Shown in pieces: positions 51,694 to 60,206 of a DNA stretch of 64,000 bases. The position numbers and the translations under genes are program-made. Numbering within the stretch: position 1 is the first letter of the stretch; every line of letters begins with the position of its first letter. The DNA comes from Bin5 sp009843665 (lineage in GTDB: Bacteria > Chloroflexota > Anaerolineae > Caldilineales > Caldilineaceae): assembly GCA_965220285.1 (NCBI GenBank), contig OZ244818.1:5518001-5582000 (forward strand). Reading direction: 5' to 3'. The notes under the pieces are model-generated. The model did no database searches. It had not been told where the DNA came from and saw only the letters and a list, made by a program, of their open reading frames with translations.

Positions 51694-53197
51694 GTTAAAC
51701 GACCTGTTGCGGGGTTTGACGGAGGGGATGAACGGCGGTGCAGACCCGCAGGGCCGGGACGCCGCGAATCGACAGTACACTCTCGGGACTGGCGCCGGGT
51801 CAGGACGGGACCGTCCAGCTCCGCCTAACCTGACTTCCCGTTCGGAACGTCTGGGCAGGGACCAGGTCAGTCCATGTCCGGAATGCGGCGGGGCGGGCTT
51901 TCTGATCTACGATCTGCCACTGGGCCATCCCGAATACGGCAAACCGGTGCCGTGCCGCTGTAAGATGGACGAACGCCGAACGAAACGGCGCCGCCACTTC
52001 AGGGATGTTCACAATCTGGAGGCGCTGGCCAGGTTTACTTTCGATACCTTCAATCCCAATCTTTCCTGGCTTCCGACCTACAAGTTGGAAAGCCTGGAAA
52101 GGGCTTATAGCGCTGCCTACGCCTTTGCCTTGCAACCCGAAGGCTGGCTGCTGTTCACCGGGACCTATGGATGTGGGAAGACCCACCTTGCCGCGGCCAT
52201 CGCCAATCAGCGGATCGAGAGTGACCAGTCAGCCATCTTCGTCGTCGTCCCCGATCTGTTGGACCACCTGCGCTCCACCTTCGGCCCAAGCAGCGAAGCT
52301 AGCTATGATGACCTCTTTGACGAAGTTCGAAATACCCAGCTTCTCCTCCTTGACGATCTTGGCGTACAGGGCGTGACACCCTGGGCTCAGGAAAAGATGT
52401 TTCAGATTCTGAACCACCGTTACAACAGACAGCTGCCAACGGTCCTGACGACGAACCAGCGCCTCTCAGACCTGGACCAAAGACTGCGAAGCCGGCTACA
52501 CGACTTGAATCTGGTTGAGCACATTCATATCAGGGCCCCCGACTATCGCGCAGGCGCAGACCCGGTTCACGGGGATCTCAGCACGCTTTCCCTATACGCT
52601 TTTCAGAGATTCGAGACATTCGAGGTTCAGCGCCGCAACAGTTCGCCGGCAGAAACTGCCAATCTGCGTGAGGTCAAGCAGGCGGCCATGTCGTTCGCCG
52701 ACGATCCTCGGGGCTGGCTCGTGTTGATTGGGGCAAGCGGTTCCGGGAAGACACATCTTGCGGCGGCAATATCGAATGAGTTGCGGGCGTCAGGTCAAGA
52801 CGACATCATGTTTGTTGTCGTTCCCGACCTCCTAGACTATCTGCGAGCCGCCTTCAACCCGGACTCAACCGATTCACACCAGCGACGCTTTGATGAGTTG
52901 AAACGTGTTCCTTTGCTTGTTCTGGACAATCTAGGGACGGAGAGCGCAACGCCCTGGGCCAAAGAGAAGCTGTTTCAATTGCTTAACTTCCGGCACAGCG
53001 CTCTGCTGCCTACGGTCATCACGACTACCATTGCAGAAAAGAGACTGGACCCCTGGCTGCGGACTCGCATTGGCGATGAAAGCGTCTGCCAGGTCTTGAC
53101 TATCGGAACGGTGAACAATCGCAGCAGCGGTGGCCAGACCACCTCCCGCCAGCCCCAGCAAGAGCAGAGAACATCGCGTAGAACATACTCCGGGTAA
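51686..53197 (+). CDS. DnaC/DnaI-like helicase loader with two AAA+ modules in tandem
   Basis: A 503-residue protein; ordinary DnaI/DnaC loaders have 240-310. Residues 60-95 are a zinc-binding N-domain (C64, C67, C90, C92) as in DnaI. Module 1: Walker A 159-166 (GTYGCGKT), Walker B LLLLDDLG with D223/D224, sensor/arginine segment LDQRLRSRL. Module 2: Walker A 349-356 (GASGSGKT), Walker B LLVLDNLG with Asn415 instead of the second acidic residue, then LDPWLRTRIGD. The modules share many short stretches (VVVPDLLD, PWAxEK), showing internal duplication. It probably loads the DnaB encoded upstream. ATG 51686 overlaps the DnaD-like gene. Confidence 0.92.
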   Translation: MDELNDLLRGLTEGMNGGADPQGRDAANRQYTLGTGAGSGRDRPAPPNLTSRSERLGRDQVSPCPECGGAGFLIYDLPLGHPEYGKPVPCRCKMDERRTKRRRHFRDVHNLEALARFTFDTFNPNLSWLPTYKLESLERAYSAAYAFALQPEGWLLFTGTYGCGKTHLAAAIANQRIESDQSAIFVVVPDLLDHLRSTFGPSSEASYDDLFDEVRNTQLLLLDDLGVQGVTPWAQEKMFQILNHRYNRQLPTVLTTNQRLSDLDQRLRSRLHDLNLVEHIHIRAPDYRAGADPVHGDLSTLSLYAFQRFETFEVQRRNSSPAETANLREVKQAAMSFADDPRGWLVLIGASGSGKTHLAAAISNELRASGQDDIMFVVVPDLLDYLRAAFNPDSTDSHQRRFDELKRVPLLVLDNLGTESATPWAKEKLFQLLNFRHSALLPTVITTTIAEKRLDPWLRTRIGDESVCQVLTIGTVNNRSSGGQTTSRQPQQEQRTSRRTYSG

Positions 53198-53216
53198 GGG
53201 CAAATATTCGACCGCT

Positions 53217-53246
53217 TTCTTATTCACGGTCGGCGTATGATACAAT
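53217..53246 (+). promoter_or_regulatory. Putative extended -10 promoter for the SH3 lipoprotein gene
   Basis: TG-A-TACAAT (-10 at 53241-53246) with a weak TTCTTA 18 bases upstream (53217-53222). It stands about 70 bases before ATG 53319. Confidence 0.5.
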
Positions 53247-53318
53247 TTATCGGGCCTTTTTCCTCCGTTATATCCTTGTGCCTTTCTTCCTATCGATATG
53301 AACAGGGGGATCCGTTCA

Positions 53319-54230
53319 ATGCGCTGGCTACGTCTGTCGACCTTCTTGTTTGCAGTCCTGTTTATCGCCGCGTGCGGCTCGCGAGGCGCGTCGGTAGAAC
53401 CTGCGCTTCCAACTAACACGCCGGTACCGACTTTTACCTCTACGCCGGTCGGCCCGGCTCCCGCAACCGGCGGGGGACAGGTCAGTTCGCAGACCCCGTC
53501 TCAGACTGCCGCTACGCCCGTTCCGCCTGAGGCAACGGCGACACCTGAAGCGCCCTCGGTTACTATAGGCAACGTCCTCATGAACGTGCGAGGAGGTCCT
53601 GGCACAAATTACAACGTGATCGGCACGGCTTCACCTGGTCAGCGTTTCCGAATTACGGGTAAGAACCCGGGACTCGGGGACTGGTGGCAGATAGACTATA
53701 ACGGGCAAACAGGATGGGTCTTCGGCCAGCTGGTTACGGCGACGAACGCGGAGACTGTGCAAGTGGCCTTGGTCATCCCGGCGCCGCCACCCCCGACTGC
53801 CACGCCGGTCCCGCCGACTCCCGTTCCCGTGCCGACGCAACCTCCGGCGCCTCGTTTTCCGTATTCCTTGGTTAACCAAGGGCACTGTAACGCCCATGCA
53901 GCCATCAGCTTTTTTAGTGGCTACGTACGCGACGTCAATAACAACCCGGTAAACGACGTGTGCGTACACATCGCGTTCCACGGTCCCAGGAACACAAAGT
54001 GTACGGGATGTGGAGTCGAGGCCGGAAAGTGGGGCTTCACCCCCTTCGGACAAAAGACTGGATCAGGGACCACTGTAGAGATCTATATTGTCAATTGCCC
54101 TTCTGGCGTGCCGAGGGACCGTGGGCTGTCAGGTTCGGCGACGGGGCCCCTTTCTCCAATTTCCGAGAAGTGGACCAAGACCCTCAGCGGGGGCCAGACC
54201 TGTAATGACATTACATTCAGGAGGAATTAG
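53319..54230 (+). CDS. Lipoprotein with bacterial SH3 domain
   Basis: 303 residues from ATG 53319, which has GGGGG about nine bases upstream; ATG 53298 is also in frame. The signal ends in lipobox IAAC (C19). A Thr/Pro/Ala linker (25-75) leads to an SH3b domain (about 80-145: VLMNVRGGPGTNYNVIGTASPGQ, WWQIDYNGQTGWVFGQLV). A second Pro-rich linker precedes a C-terminal domain of about 110 residues with paired cysteines (TKCTGCG) and a carboxypeptidase-regulatory-like look (SGYVRDVNNNPVNDVCVHI). It is probably cell-wall associated. Confidence 0.87.
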   Translation: MRWLRLSTFLFAVLFIAACGSRGASVEPALPTNTPVPTFTSTPVGPAPATGGGQVSSQTPSQTAATPVPPEATATPEAPSVTIGNVLMNVRGGPGTNYNVIGTASPGQRFRITGKNPGLGDWWQIDYNGQTGWVFGQLVTATNAETVQVALVIPAPPPPTATPVPPTPVPVPTQPPAPRFPYSLVNQGHCNAHAAISFFSGYVRDVNNNPVNDVCVHIAFHGPRNTKCTGCGVEAGKWGFTPFGQKTGSGTTVEIYIVNCPSGVPRDRGLSGSATGPLSPISEKWTKTLSGGQTCNDITFRRN

Positions 54231-54576
54231 CGCACAGATGGGAAGGCGTTCGCCCTCTTGCATTGGCTTTCCATCGATCCCAGTTACAATTTGCCTGTTG
54301 ACTTCAGCGATTTACGTGGGGCGTGTACAGAACTGAACCACTGACTTTTCAACCGAGAGTTTCCAGTGCCCGGTCTCTATCGGTAATTCCAAGAGGAAAA
54401 GGCATGAATCACTGTGCTAAGACGGGAATCCGAGCCCTCACTTCTTCAGTGCCAAAGTAGCCCGCTGGCTGAAGTAGAATAGAATCTATGCCCGTATCAC
54501 AGCAATAAGTGTCCGGAGGACGACACAGACGTACCTTGAGGATTTTAGCAACCACCCGACTATAGCTTCGAGAATT
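54231..54576. other. Intergenic region before the membrane glycosidase gene
   Basis: About 345 bases. No gene is supported. Two overlapping TAGAAT words (54475-54485) are possible -10 sequences, but neither has a good -35. Confidence 0.4.
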
Positions 54577-55857
54577 GTGAAACGCGCTGTACTTGAGACT
54601 TTGACTCTTTGGGCCGGCCTGCTGCTGTGCGGCGGACTGGCCCTCTTGCTATTGTCGTTGAACCCCGGCCGCCGGTGGATGGGATCGCAGACGGGTGAAA
54701 CGGACTTTCTGCCTCAAATCAAAGGTGTGACCGATTTGGCAGGGAAGATGTTACGCCCGCGGCCGCAGCTTGACCCGCAAGGTGCCATGGAGCATGCCGA
54801 CGTTTCTCCGTTCGGCGTTAATGTTTTTCTTGAGCAGGAGGTTGAGCCGGCCAAACGCGAGCGTGCAATACAGCTGGCCGCGCAGGCCGGCTTCAAGTGG
54901 TTGCGCCAGGAGTTTCCCTGGGAGGACATCGAGGTTCACGGCAAAGGCGACTTCGAAGACCGGCGACATGAGCCGGCCCGCTCCTCCTGGGAAAAATACG
55001 ATCACATCGTTGATCTCGCCAGTCAGTACAATATGAACCTGATTGTCAGGATCTCCAATCCACCGGCCTGGAGCCGGGCGGAAGGCAACGAGGCGGGATC
55101 GTACGCGCCTCCTGACAGCTACCAGGATTTTGCCGATTTCGCCGGCGCCATAGCCGACCGCTACCGGGGCCGCGTTCAGTTCTACCAGCTGTGGAACGAA
55201 CCAAATATCTACCCCGAATGGGGCAACTTTCCCATTGATCCGGAAGCCTACGTCGAGTTGCTCAAGGTGGGCGCAGAAGCGATCCGTGCGGTCGACCCCG
55301 ATGCCGTGATTATTGCCGGCGCCCTGGCCGCGACAGTTGATCTGGACGGAACCACGGTTCCCGGGCGCAGCTTTTCCGACCTTCTCTTCCTGCAGAGAAT
55401 GTACGATGCCGGTGCGGCAAGCTACTTTGATGTGATGGCGACACAAGGATATGGGCTCTGGTCAGGGCCGACCGACCGGCGCATGCATCCTCGGGTCATG
55501 AACTTCGGCCGGCCGCAGTATATACGCGATCTGATGGTCGCTAACGGAGACGGGCACAAGCCAATTTGGATAAGCGAGATGAACTGGAATGCGGCGCCAT
55601 CAGACGTCGAACCGCGATATGGAAGAGTCAGCCTCGAAGAGCAGTCAAGGAACCTGCCTTTGGCCTATGGACGCATAATCGATGATTGGCCCTGGCTGGG
55701 TGTCGCCAATGTGTGGTACTTGAAGCGAGCCACCGACCTTTGGGAGCAGAATCGACAGCCGGAGGCGTACTTTCGTCTCCTGGCGCCGGACTTCACCCCG
55801 ATGCCGGTCTATGAATCGGTCAAGGCATTCATTGCCAGCGTTGGCAGTCAAGACTGA
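54577..55857 (+). CDS. Membrane-anchored glycoside hydrolase (clan A, GH39/GH5-like)
   Basis: A 426-residue TIM-barrel glycosidase behind an N-terminal membrane anchor (about 10-30). Acid/base E208 is in YQLWNEPN and nucleophile E334 in PIWISEMNW, the clan GH-A arrangement. Substrate cannot be assigned; uncharacterised Chloroflexota homologues of this type are often beside glycosyltransferases. The start is GTG 54577. Its stop lies three bases before the start of the GT39-like gene, so the pair is an operon probably acting on a cell-surface glycan. Confidence 0.82.
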   Translation: MKRAVLETLTLWAGLLLCGGLALLLLSLNPGRRWMGSQTGETDFLPQIKGVTDLAGKMLRPRPQLDPQGAMEHADVSPFGVNVFLEQEVEPAKRERAIQLAAQAGFKWLRQEFPWEDIEVHGKGDFEDRRHEPARSSWEKYDHIVDLASQYNMNLIVRISNPPAWSRAEGNEAGSYAPPDSYQDFADFAGAIADRYRGRVQFYQLWNEPNIYPEWGNFPIDPEAYVELLKVGAEAIRAVDPDAVIIAGALAATVDLDGTTVPGRSFSDLLFLQRMYDAGAASYFDVMATQGYGLWSGPTDRRMHPRVMNFGRPQYIRDLMVANGDGHKPIWISEMNWNAAPSDVEPRYGRVSLEEQSRNLPLAYGRIIDDWPWLGVANVWYLKRATDLWEQNRQPEAYFRLLAPDFTPMPVYESVKAFIASVGSQD

Positions 55858-55860
55858 ACG

Positions 55861-58305
55861 ATGTTGAAGATGACGGCGCGACCGTCTTTGTTGCGCTGCG
55901 CCATCTTCGTCTCCATTCTGGCACTCGCTGCTTTCGTACGCTTCTATTGCCTCACCTGCTCCTCCCTGTGGCACGATGAAGGCAACTCCTGGGCAGTGGC
56001 CCAACGCAGCCTCGATCAGATTGCCAGAGACGCCGCAGCCGATATCCATCCGCCCGGCTACTACTGGCTGCTGAAGCTCTGGGCCGGTCCATTCGGCTTT
56101 TCAGCTTGGGGGATGCGCAGCTTTTCCGCACTGTCCGGCTTCCTCACTGTGGTGGTGGTCTACCTTATCGGGCGGGAGATTGCCGCAGGCGTCGAAGACA
56201 ACCGCTACGAAATTGCGCTCCTCGCCCCCTTTTTGGCCGCCGTCAATCCCTTTCAGGTCTTCTATAGCCAGGAAGCGCGTATGTACGCGCTGCTGGCCCT
56301 GGAAGGCACGGCGTTGATGTGGGCGATCGTCGCCATGGGAAGACGTGTGGCGGTGCAGGGCCTGAGCCCGGCAGTGGCCAGATATGCTGCGGTCTATCTT
56401 GTGGCGGCCGCGGCCGGCCTGTGGACACATTACTTTTTTGCCGTACAGCTGGCAGCGGCCATAGGGACCGCCTTCTGGTGGTGGCTGGGCAGCCTGCGGC
56501 CGCTTCCTGTAGGAGGCAGGGCATTTGGCGACAGTTTCGAAGTCGCAGGAGGAATTTCGGATCGCCGGAAGCCCATCGTGTTGTTCCTGATCCTGAACAT
56601 CCTGGCGTTGCTGGCCTACTTGCCCTGGCTGCCAACCGGCATTGAGCGGTTACTCGGTTGGCCCTCTCAGCAGGGATTGTTCAGTTCACTCGAAGGGCTG
56701 CGTCAGACGCTACAGACTCTTGTTGTTGGCACTATTCGCACCGGACCGGACCTGGGGTGGGGATGGCTATTGCTGGTCATGATTTTGCCCATTTGCGGGT
56801 TGTGGCGGTTACGGCGCGGTGATGGCGGCACGGCCTTGCTTCTGTGGCTTCTACTGCCTTTTGGGGCAATGTTTGGTTTCGGTTTAGTCAACCCCTCTTT
56901 CCTGAAATTCCTGCTGATATCGTCACCGGCCTGGTGCCTGGCCGTGGCCGCCTTTCCCGGCTGTCTCCGTCCTCAATCACTGTCGCTAAGCACGTTTGGC
57001 AGGTTTTCTTTGACGGGGAGCCGGGAAAGGACGGGAGTTGCTGCAGGAATAGGACTGCCACTCTCGACTGTGGCAACCGGCTTCGTCGCCGTTTTGGCCG
57101 CCGTCTTCGCCGCGACCGCGCTATCTCCCTATTACGCGGACCCGGCAGCGCGTGACAACTACGCCGGCATCGCCCGTACGGTGAATGCAATAGGGGATCC
57201 GAAACGTGACCTCGTGGTTCTCAACGCGCCCGGTCAGGCGGATGTTTGGCGCTTCTACGATGTCGCAATTGACTCACTTGCGCTGCCTGCACAGAGGCCC
57301 CCAGACCGAGCCCAGACGGAGGGGGCTCTGGGAAGGGAAACAGCAGGCCGTCGGCAGATCTTCGCCGTCTTTTGGGCAACGGATCAATCCGATCCGGAGA
57401 GTATCGTCGAACACTGGTTGGGAAGGCACGCCTTCAAAGGGTTGGAAAGCTGGCAAGGCAATGTACGCTTTGCGACCTATGCCATGCCAGTTGACTTAGA
57501 CTGCAAGACACTGGACGAGCCTCACGTTTTCGAAGACATCGCTGAGCTGATCGAGTTTTGCCTTTCAGATGGTCCGCTGGCGGCGGGCGATACGCTCATG
57601 GTGGGGCTGCGCTGGCGACCCCTCAGGACGCCAGGCCGGCGGCTAAAGGTAACGGTGCAGTTGCTGGATGACCGCGGACAGGTCATTGTTCAGCGCGACG
57701 GGGAACCAGCTGGCGAGGCACTCCCAACAACCGCCTGGCAAAGGGACGAAATCGTCGTTGACAATCATGGCTTACCACTTCCGTTTGGTTCGCCTCCGGT
57801 CGACTATCGGTTGATTGTCGCAGTCTATGATGCCGAGACCGGCTCACGGCTATCCGTCGGCCACGGGGACGCGGTCGAGCTCGCGCAACCCACACTGATC
57901 AGGACTGAGCAGTCGTTGCCGCCGTCAACAGTCCCTATACTGCACCGCAAGACCCTCAACTTTGCCCAATTGAATGCCATTGGATTCGACTTCCATCGCA
58001 AGTCCTTCGCCCATGCGCCTACGACGCCTCTTGGTACAGGCGATTTGCTCCAGGTAACGCTCTACTGGCGGGCGCCTTCTCCTCTTCCACCTTCCTGGCC
58101 AGAGGATATGAAAATGCGACTTCTCCTCGGCGATCAGTCTGTTGAGTCCCCTTTGGCCGGGGGTAACTACCCAACCAGCAGGTGGCGCGCCGGCGAACTG
58201 GTCCGAAGCACCTTTGAAATCAGATTCGATGGTGCCGATCCCGTGCTCTGGCTGGAAGTTGGAGGCACGCGCAAGCGCATGGGCCGCATTCCCGTTGGGG
58301 AGTGA
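55861..58305 (+). CDS. GT39/ArnT-like membrane glycosyltransferase
   Basis: An 814-residue polytopic protein. The N-terminal loop SSLWHDEGNSWAVA with D39/E40, followed by ADIHPPGYYWLLKLW, is the mark of the lipid-linked-sugar transferases (PMT/ArnT/GT39-like). About 11-12 membrane spans fill residues 10-440. The remaining 370 residues are an extracytoplasmic beta-rich domain. It would transfer a sugar from a polyprenyl-phosphate donor to a surface lipid, protein or glycan. It follows the membrane glycosidase by three bases. Confidence 0.85.
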   Translation: MLKMTARPSLLRCAIFVSILALAAFVRFYCLTCSSLWHDEGNSWAVAQRSLDQIARDAAADIHPPGYYWLLKLWAGPFGFSAWGMRSFSALSGFLTVVVVYLIGREIAAGVEDNRYEIALLAPFLAAVNPFQVFYSQEARMYALLALEGTALMWAIVAMGRRVAVQGLSPAVARYAAVYLVAAAAGLWTHYFFAVQLAAAIGTAFWWWLGSLRPLPVGGRAFGDSFEVAGGISDRRKPIVLFLILNILALLAYLPWLPTGIERLLGWPSQQGLFSSLEGLRQTLQTLVVGTIRTGPDLGWGWLLLVMILPICGLWRLRRGDGGTALLLWLLLPFGAMFGFGLVNPSFLKFLLISSPAWCLAVAAFPGCLRPQSLSLSTFGRFSLTGSRERTGVAAGIGLPLSTVATGFVAVLAAVFAATALSPYYADPAARDNYAGIARTVNAIGDPKRDLVVLNAPGQADVWRFYDVAIDSLALPAQRPPDRAQTEGALGRETAGRRQIFAVFWATDQSDPESIVEHWLGRHAFKGLESWQGNVRFATYAMPVDLDCKTLDEPHVFEDIAELIEFCLSDGPLAAGDTLMVGLRWRPLRTPGRRLKVTVQLLDDRGQVIVQRDGEPAGEALPTTAWQRDEIVVDNHGLPLPFGSPPVDYRLIVAVYDAETGSRLSVGHGDAVELAQPTLIRTEQSLPPSTVPILHRKTLNFAQLNAIGFDFHRKSFAHAPTTPLGTGDLLQVTLYWRAPSPLPPSWPEDMKMRLLLGDQSVESPLAGGNYPTSRWRAGELVRSTFEIRFDGADPVLWLEVGGTRKRMGRIPVGE

Positions 58306-58632
58306 GTCTTGCGAGTCAACTGAAAGTGCAATCGGTTGGGGAAACCGCGAGGGAAGGTTGCCTGAATGGTTGTGGGTCTTCCAATGTGGGAGCCCATTGC
58401 GGACCCCATTCGCGGGTCGATGGTTTCAAGAAGCCAGATGCGTACACATGATCGCCGATCCCTTTTCCTTTGACAAGGCGCTATGCGCATAGTACGATAG
58501 TGCCCGTCGAAAGCTGTGCTCCGAATCGGGAGTCACACCGGGCCGTTCAGGAGAGGCAGTGCCCGGCATTGCAAATGGCCCAAGCCTTGTCCAGCGGGGC
58601 CAGGGCGATAGGGCGGGAAAGGAATTTGCCCG
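58306..58632. other. Intergenic region with HxlR promoter
   Basis: About 325 bases. The first half has repeated GGG/CCC words but no gene. The second half holds the strong promoter at 58470-58498 and a leader of about 130 bases before ATG 58633. Confidence 0.6.
58470..58498 (+). promoter_or_regulatory. Promoter of the HxlR gene with palindromic operator in the spacer
   Basis: TTGACA (58470-58475), 17-base spacer, TACGAT (58493-58498). The spacer ends in the perfect 12-base palindrome CTATGCGCATAG (58481-58492), placed so that a bound dimer would block RNA polymerase. Autoregulation by the HxlR protein is the simplest reading. Confidence 0.8.
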
Positions 58633-59013
58633 ATGCGCATGCCAACCCATCCAGTTGTTCTTCCGGATGAGTTGCCCTGCCCAGTAGAAGCGGCCGCGCG
58701 AATTATTGGAAGGAAGTGGTCGCTCCAGATCGTGCACCGCCTTCTCAATGCTAGCAGCAAACGTTTCTGTGAACTGCAGGAAGAGTTGGGGGGCGTAAAC
58801 CCGAGTACGCTCAGCAGCAGACTAAAGATGCTGGAGGACGAGCGTTTGGTCATGCGCGAGCAGGTCAGTTCCATTCCACCGCACGTCAGGTACAGTCTGA
58901 CGGATAAGGGACGCGAATTGGCGCCTGTAATCGCTGAAATATCCGATTGGAGCCAACGCTGGATTTGCAGTGAGGATGAGCAAGCTGTCGAGGGGCAGCT
59001 CCATGCGGCGTAG
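58633..59013 (+). CDS. HxlR-family transcriptional regulator
   Basis: A 126-residue winged-helix protein of the HxlR/MarR-like family: CPVEAAARIIGRKWSLQIVHRLL, the recognition helix region VNPSTLSSRLKMLEDERLV and the wing RYSLTDKGRELAPV. The N-terminal Cys16 is at the position where redox- or aldehyde-sensing HxlR members have their reactive cysteine. It binds palindromes as a dimer. Its own promoter contains one. The next gene, a metallo-beta-lactamase-fold hydrolase that may act on glutathione- or thiol-adducts, is a likely target. Confidence 0.92.
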   Translation: MRMPTHPVVLPDELPCPVEAAARIIGRKWSLQIVHRLLNASSKRFCELQEELGGVNPSTLSSRLKMLEDERLVMREQVSSIPPHVRYSLTDKGRELAPVIAEISDWSQRWICSEDEQAVEGQLHAA

Positions 59014-59049
59014 CAACTTCAAAAGTGGGAATGAAGAGGAACAACGAGC

Positions 59050-59703
59050 ATGTTGATTGCAGGCCTCACAGTTGGACTGTTGCAGGAAAACTGCTACATT
59101 CTGGGATGTGAGGAGACACTGTGCGGTGTAATCATCGACCCTGGGGACAGTGCCCGGGCAATCCTCAACGAAGTCGATGAAATGGGTTTGAAGATCGAGA
59201 AGATCATCAACACGCACTCGCATTTCGATCACGTTTTGGCGGTAAACGCAGTGCGTGCCGCCACAGGAGCCACATTTCACCTGCATCGCGAAGACCTTCC
59301 CATTCTGCGAGCGGCTCCTGAGCGTGTTCGAGAGTGGCTTGGAGCCAGTGTCGAACCGATCGACGAACCGGACCAGTTCTTATTGCAAGGTGAAGAGATT
59401 GAATTCGGCTCGAAGGTACTGGAGATCCGTTTTACGCCCGGTCACTCGCCCGGGCACGTCGTTTTCGTTGACCACGAGAACGGCCAGGTTTTCGCAGGAG
59501 ATACGCTCTTTCGCGGCAGTATAGGACGTTACGACCTTCCGCTGGCAGACGGTCGGACGCTCCTTCACAGCATTCAGCACCAGTTGCTGTCGCTTCCCGA
59601 CAACTATGTCGTCTACCCTGGCCACGGGGAGGCGACGACTATCGGCGCAGAACGAGAGACCAATCCCTTTGTGGGCAGGACCGCCGCGTTCTCCTTCACA
59701 TGA
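59050..59703 (+). CDS. Metallo-beta-lactamase-fold hydrolase (glyoxalase II-like)
   Basis: A 217-residue MBL-fold enzyme with the di-metal motif THSHFDH (about 57-63), a later His in PGHSPGHVVF, Asp in VFAGDTLF and the final His in VVYPGHGEAT. This set fits glyoxalase II and related thioester hydrolases (YcbL/GloB-like). It lies 36 bases after the HxlR regulator gene, which suggests control by it, perhaps in response to reactive aldehydes. Confidence 0.9.
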   Translation: MLIAGLTVGLLQENCYILGCEETLCGVIIDPGDSARAILNEVDEMGLKIEKIINTHSHFDHVLAVNAVRAATGATFHLHREDLPILRAAPERVREWLGASVEPIDEPDQFLLQGEEIEFGSKVLEIRFTPGHSPGHVVFVDHENGQVFAGDTLFRGSIGRYDLPLADGRTLLHSIQHQLLSLPDNYVVYPGHGEATTIGAERETNPFVGRTAAFSFT

Positions 59704-59719
59704 CCTTCAGGAGTGTGCA

Positions 59720-60076
59720 ATGACGACGTTGGCCAGTGGCATACAGAGACTGTGGGGAAGGCAGAAGAGTCGCGCCCAGGCAGTTGATACGGATGCTGAG
59801 AGCAGTTCCGCAACTACAGGCGGGACAGTATCCCAGGAGCCGGTCGTGGTTTGGCAGGCGGCAAACCCAATGGAGGCGCAGATCGTAAGAGGACGGTTGC
59901 AAAGCGCAGGCATTCCAGCCATAGTCCGCGGTGAGTCCATGGGTCGGATTTACGGCTTTATCTACGGTGGACTGGCGGAGCGGGACGTCCTGGTGCCTGC
60001 TCCTTTGGCTGCCTCAGCCGAGGAACTCCTTTCCGAAGAGATTCATTGGGGCCTAGACAGTGAGGACAGTGCATAG
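59720..60076 (+). CDS. DUF2007 domain protein
   Basis: A 118-residue protein. Residues 43-110 match DUF2007: EPVVVWQAANPMEAQIVRGRLQSAGI, then RGESMGRIYGF and LAERDVLVPAPLAASAEELL. The domain is PII/ACT-like and often called a putative signal-transducing protein; its ligand is not known. AGGAG precedes ATG 59720. The frame is open upstream to 59606, inside the hydrolase gene, but that part is not conserved in character. Confidence 0.85.
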   Translation: MTTLASGIQRLWGRQKSRAQAVDTDAESSSATTGGTVSQEPVVVWQAANPMEAQIVRGRLQSAGIPAIVRGESMGRIYGFIYGGLAERDVLVPAPLAASAEELLSEEIHWGLDSEDSA

Positions 60077-60206
60077 TCCAGATTCGGTGTCCCGGCCGCG
60101 AGGCGCCTTAAGTACGGCAGAGCCGTCAGAGCCACATTGTTCAGCGATCTCGTATCACGTTAATCTGATTGAGAGAAGATAGAGAGCAATTCAGGTAAAA
60201 ATATAG

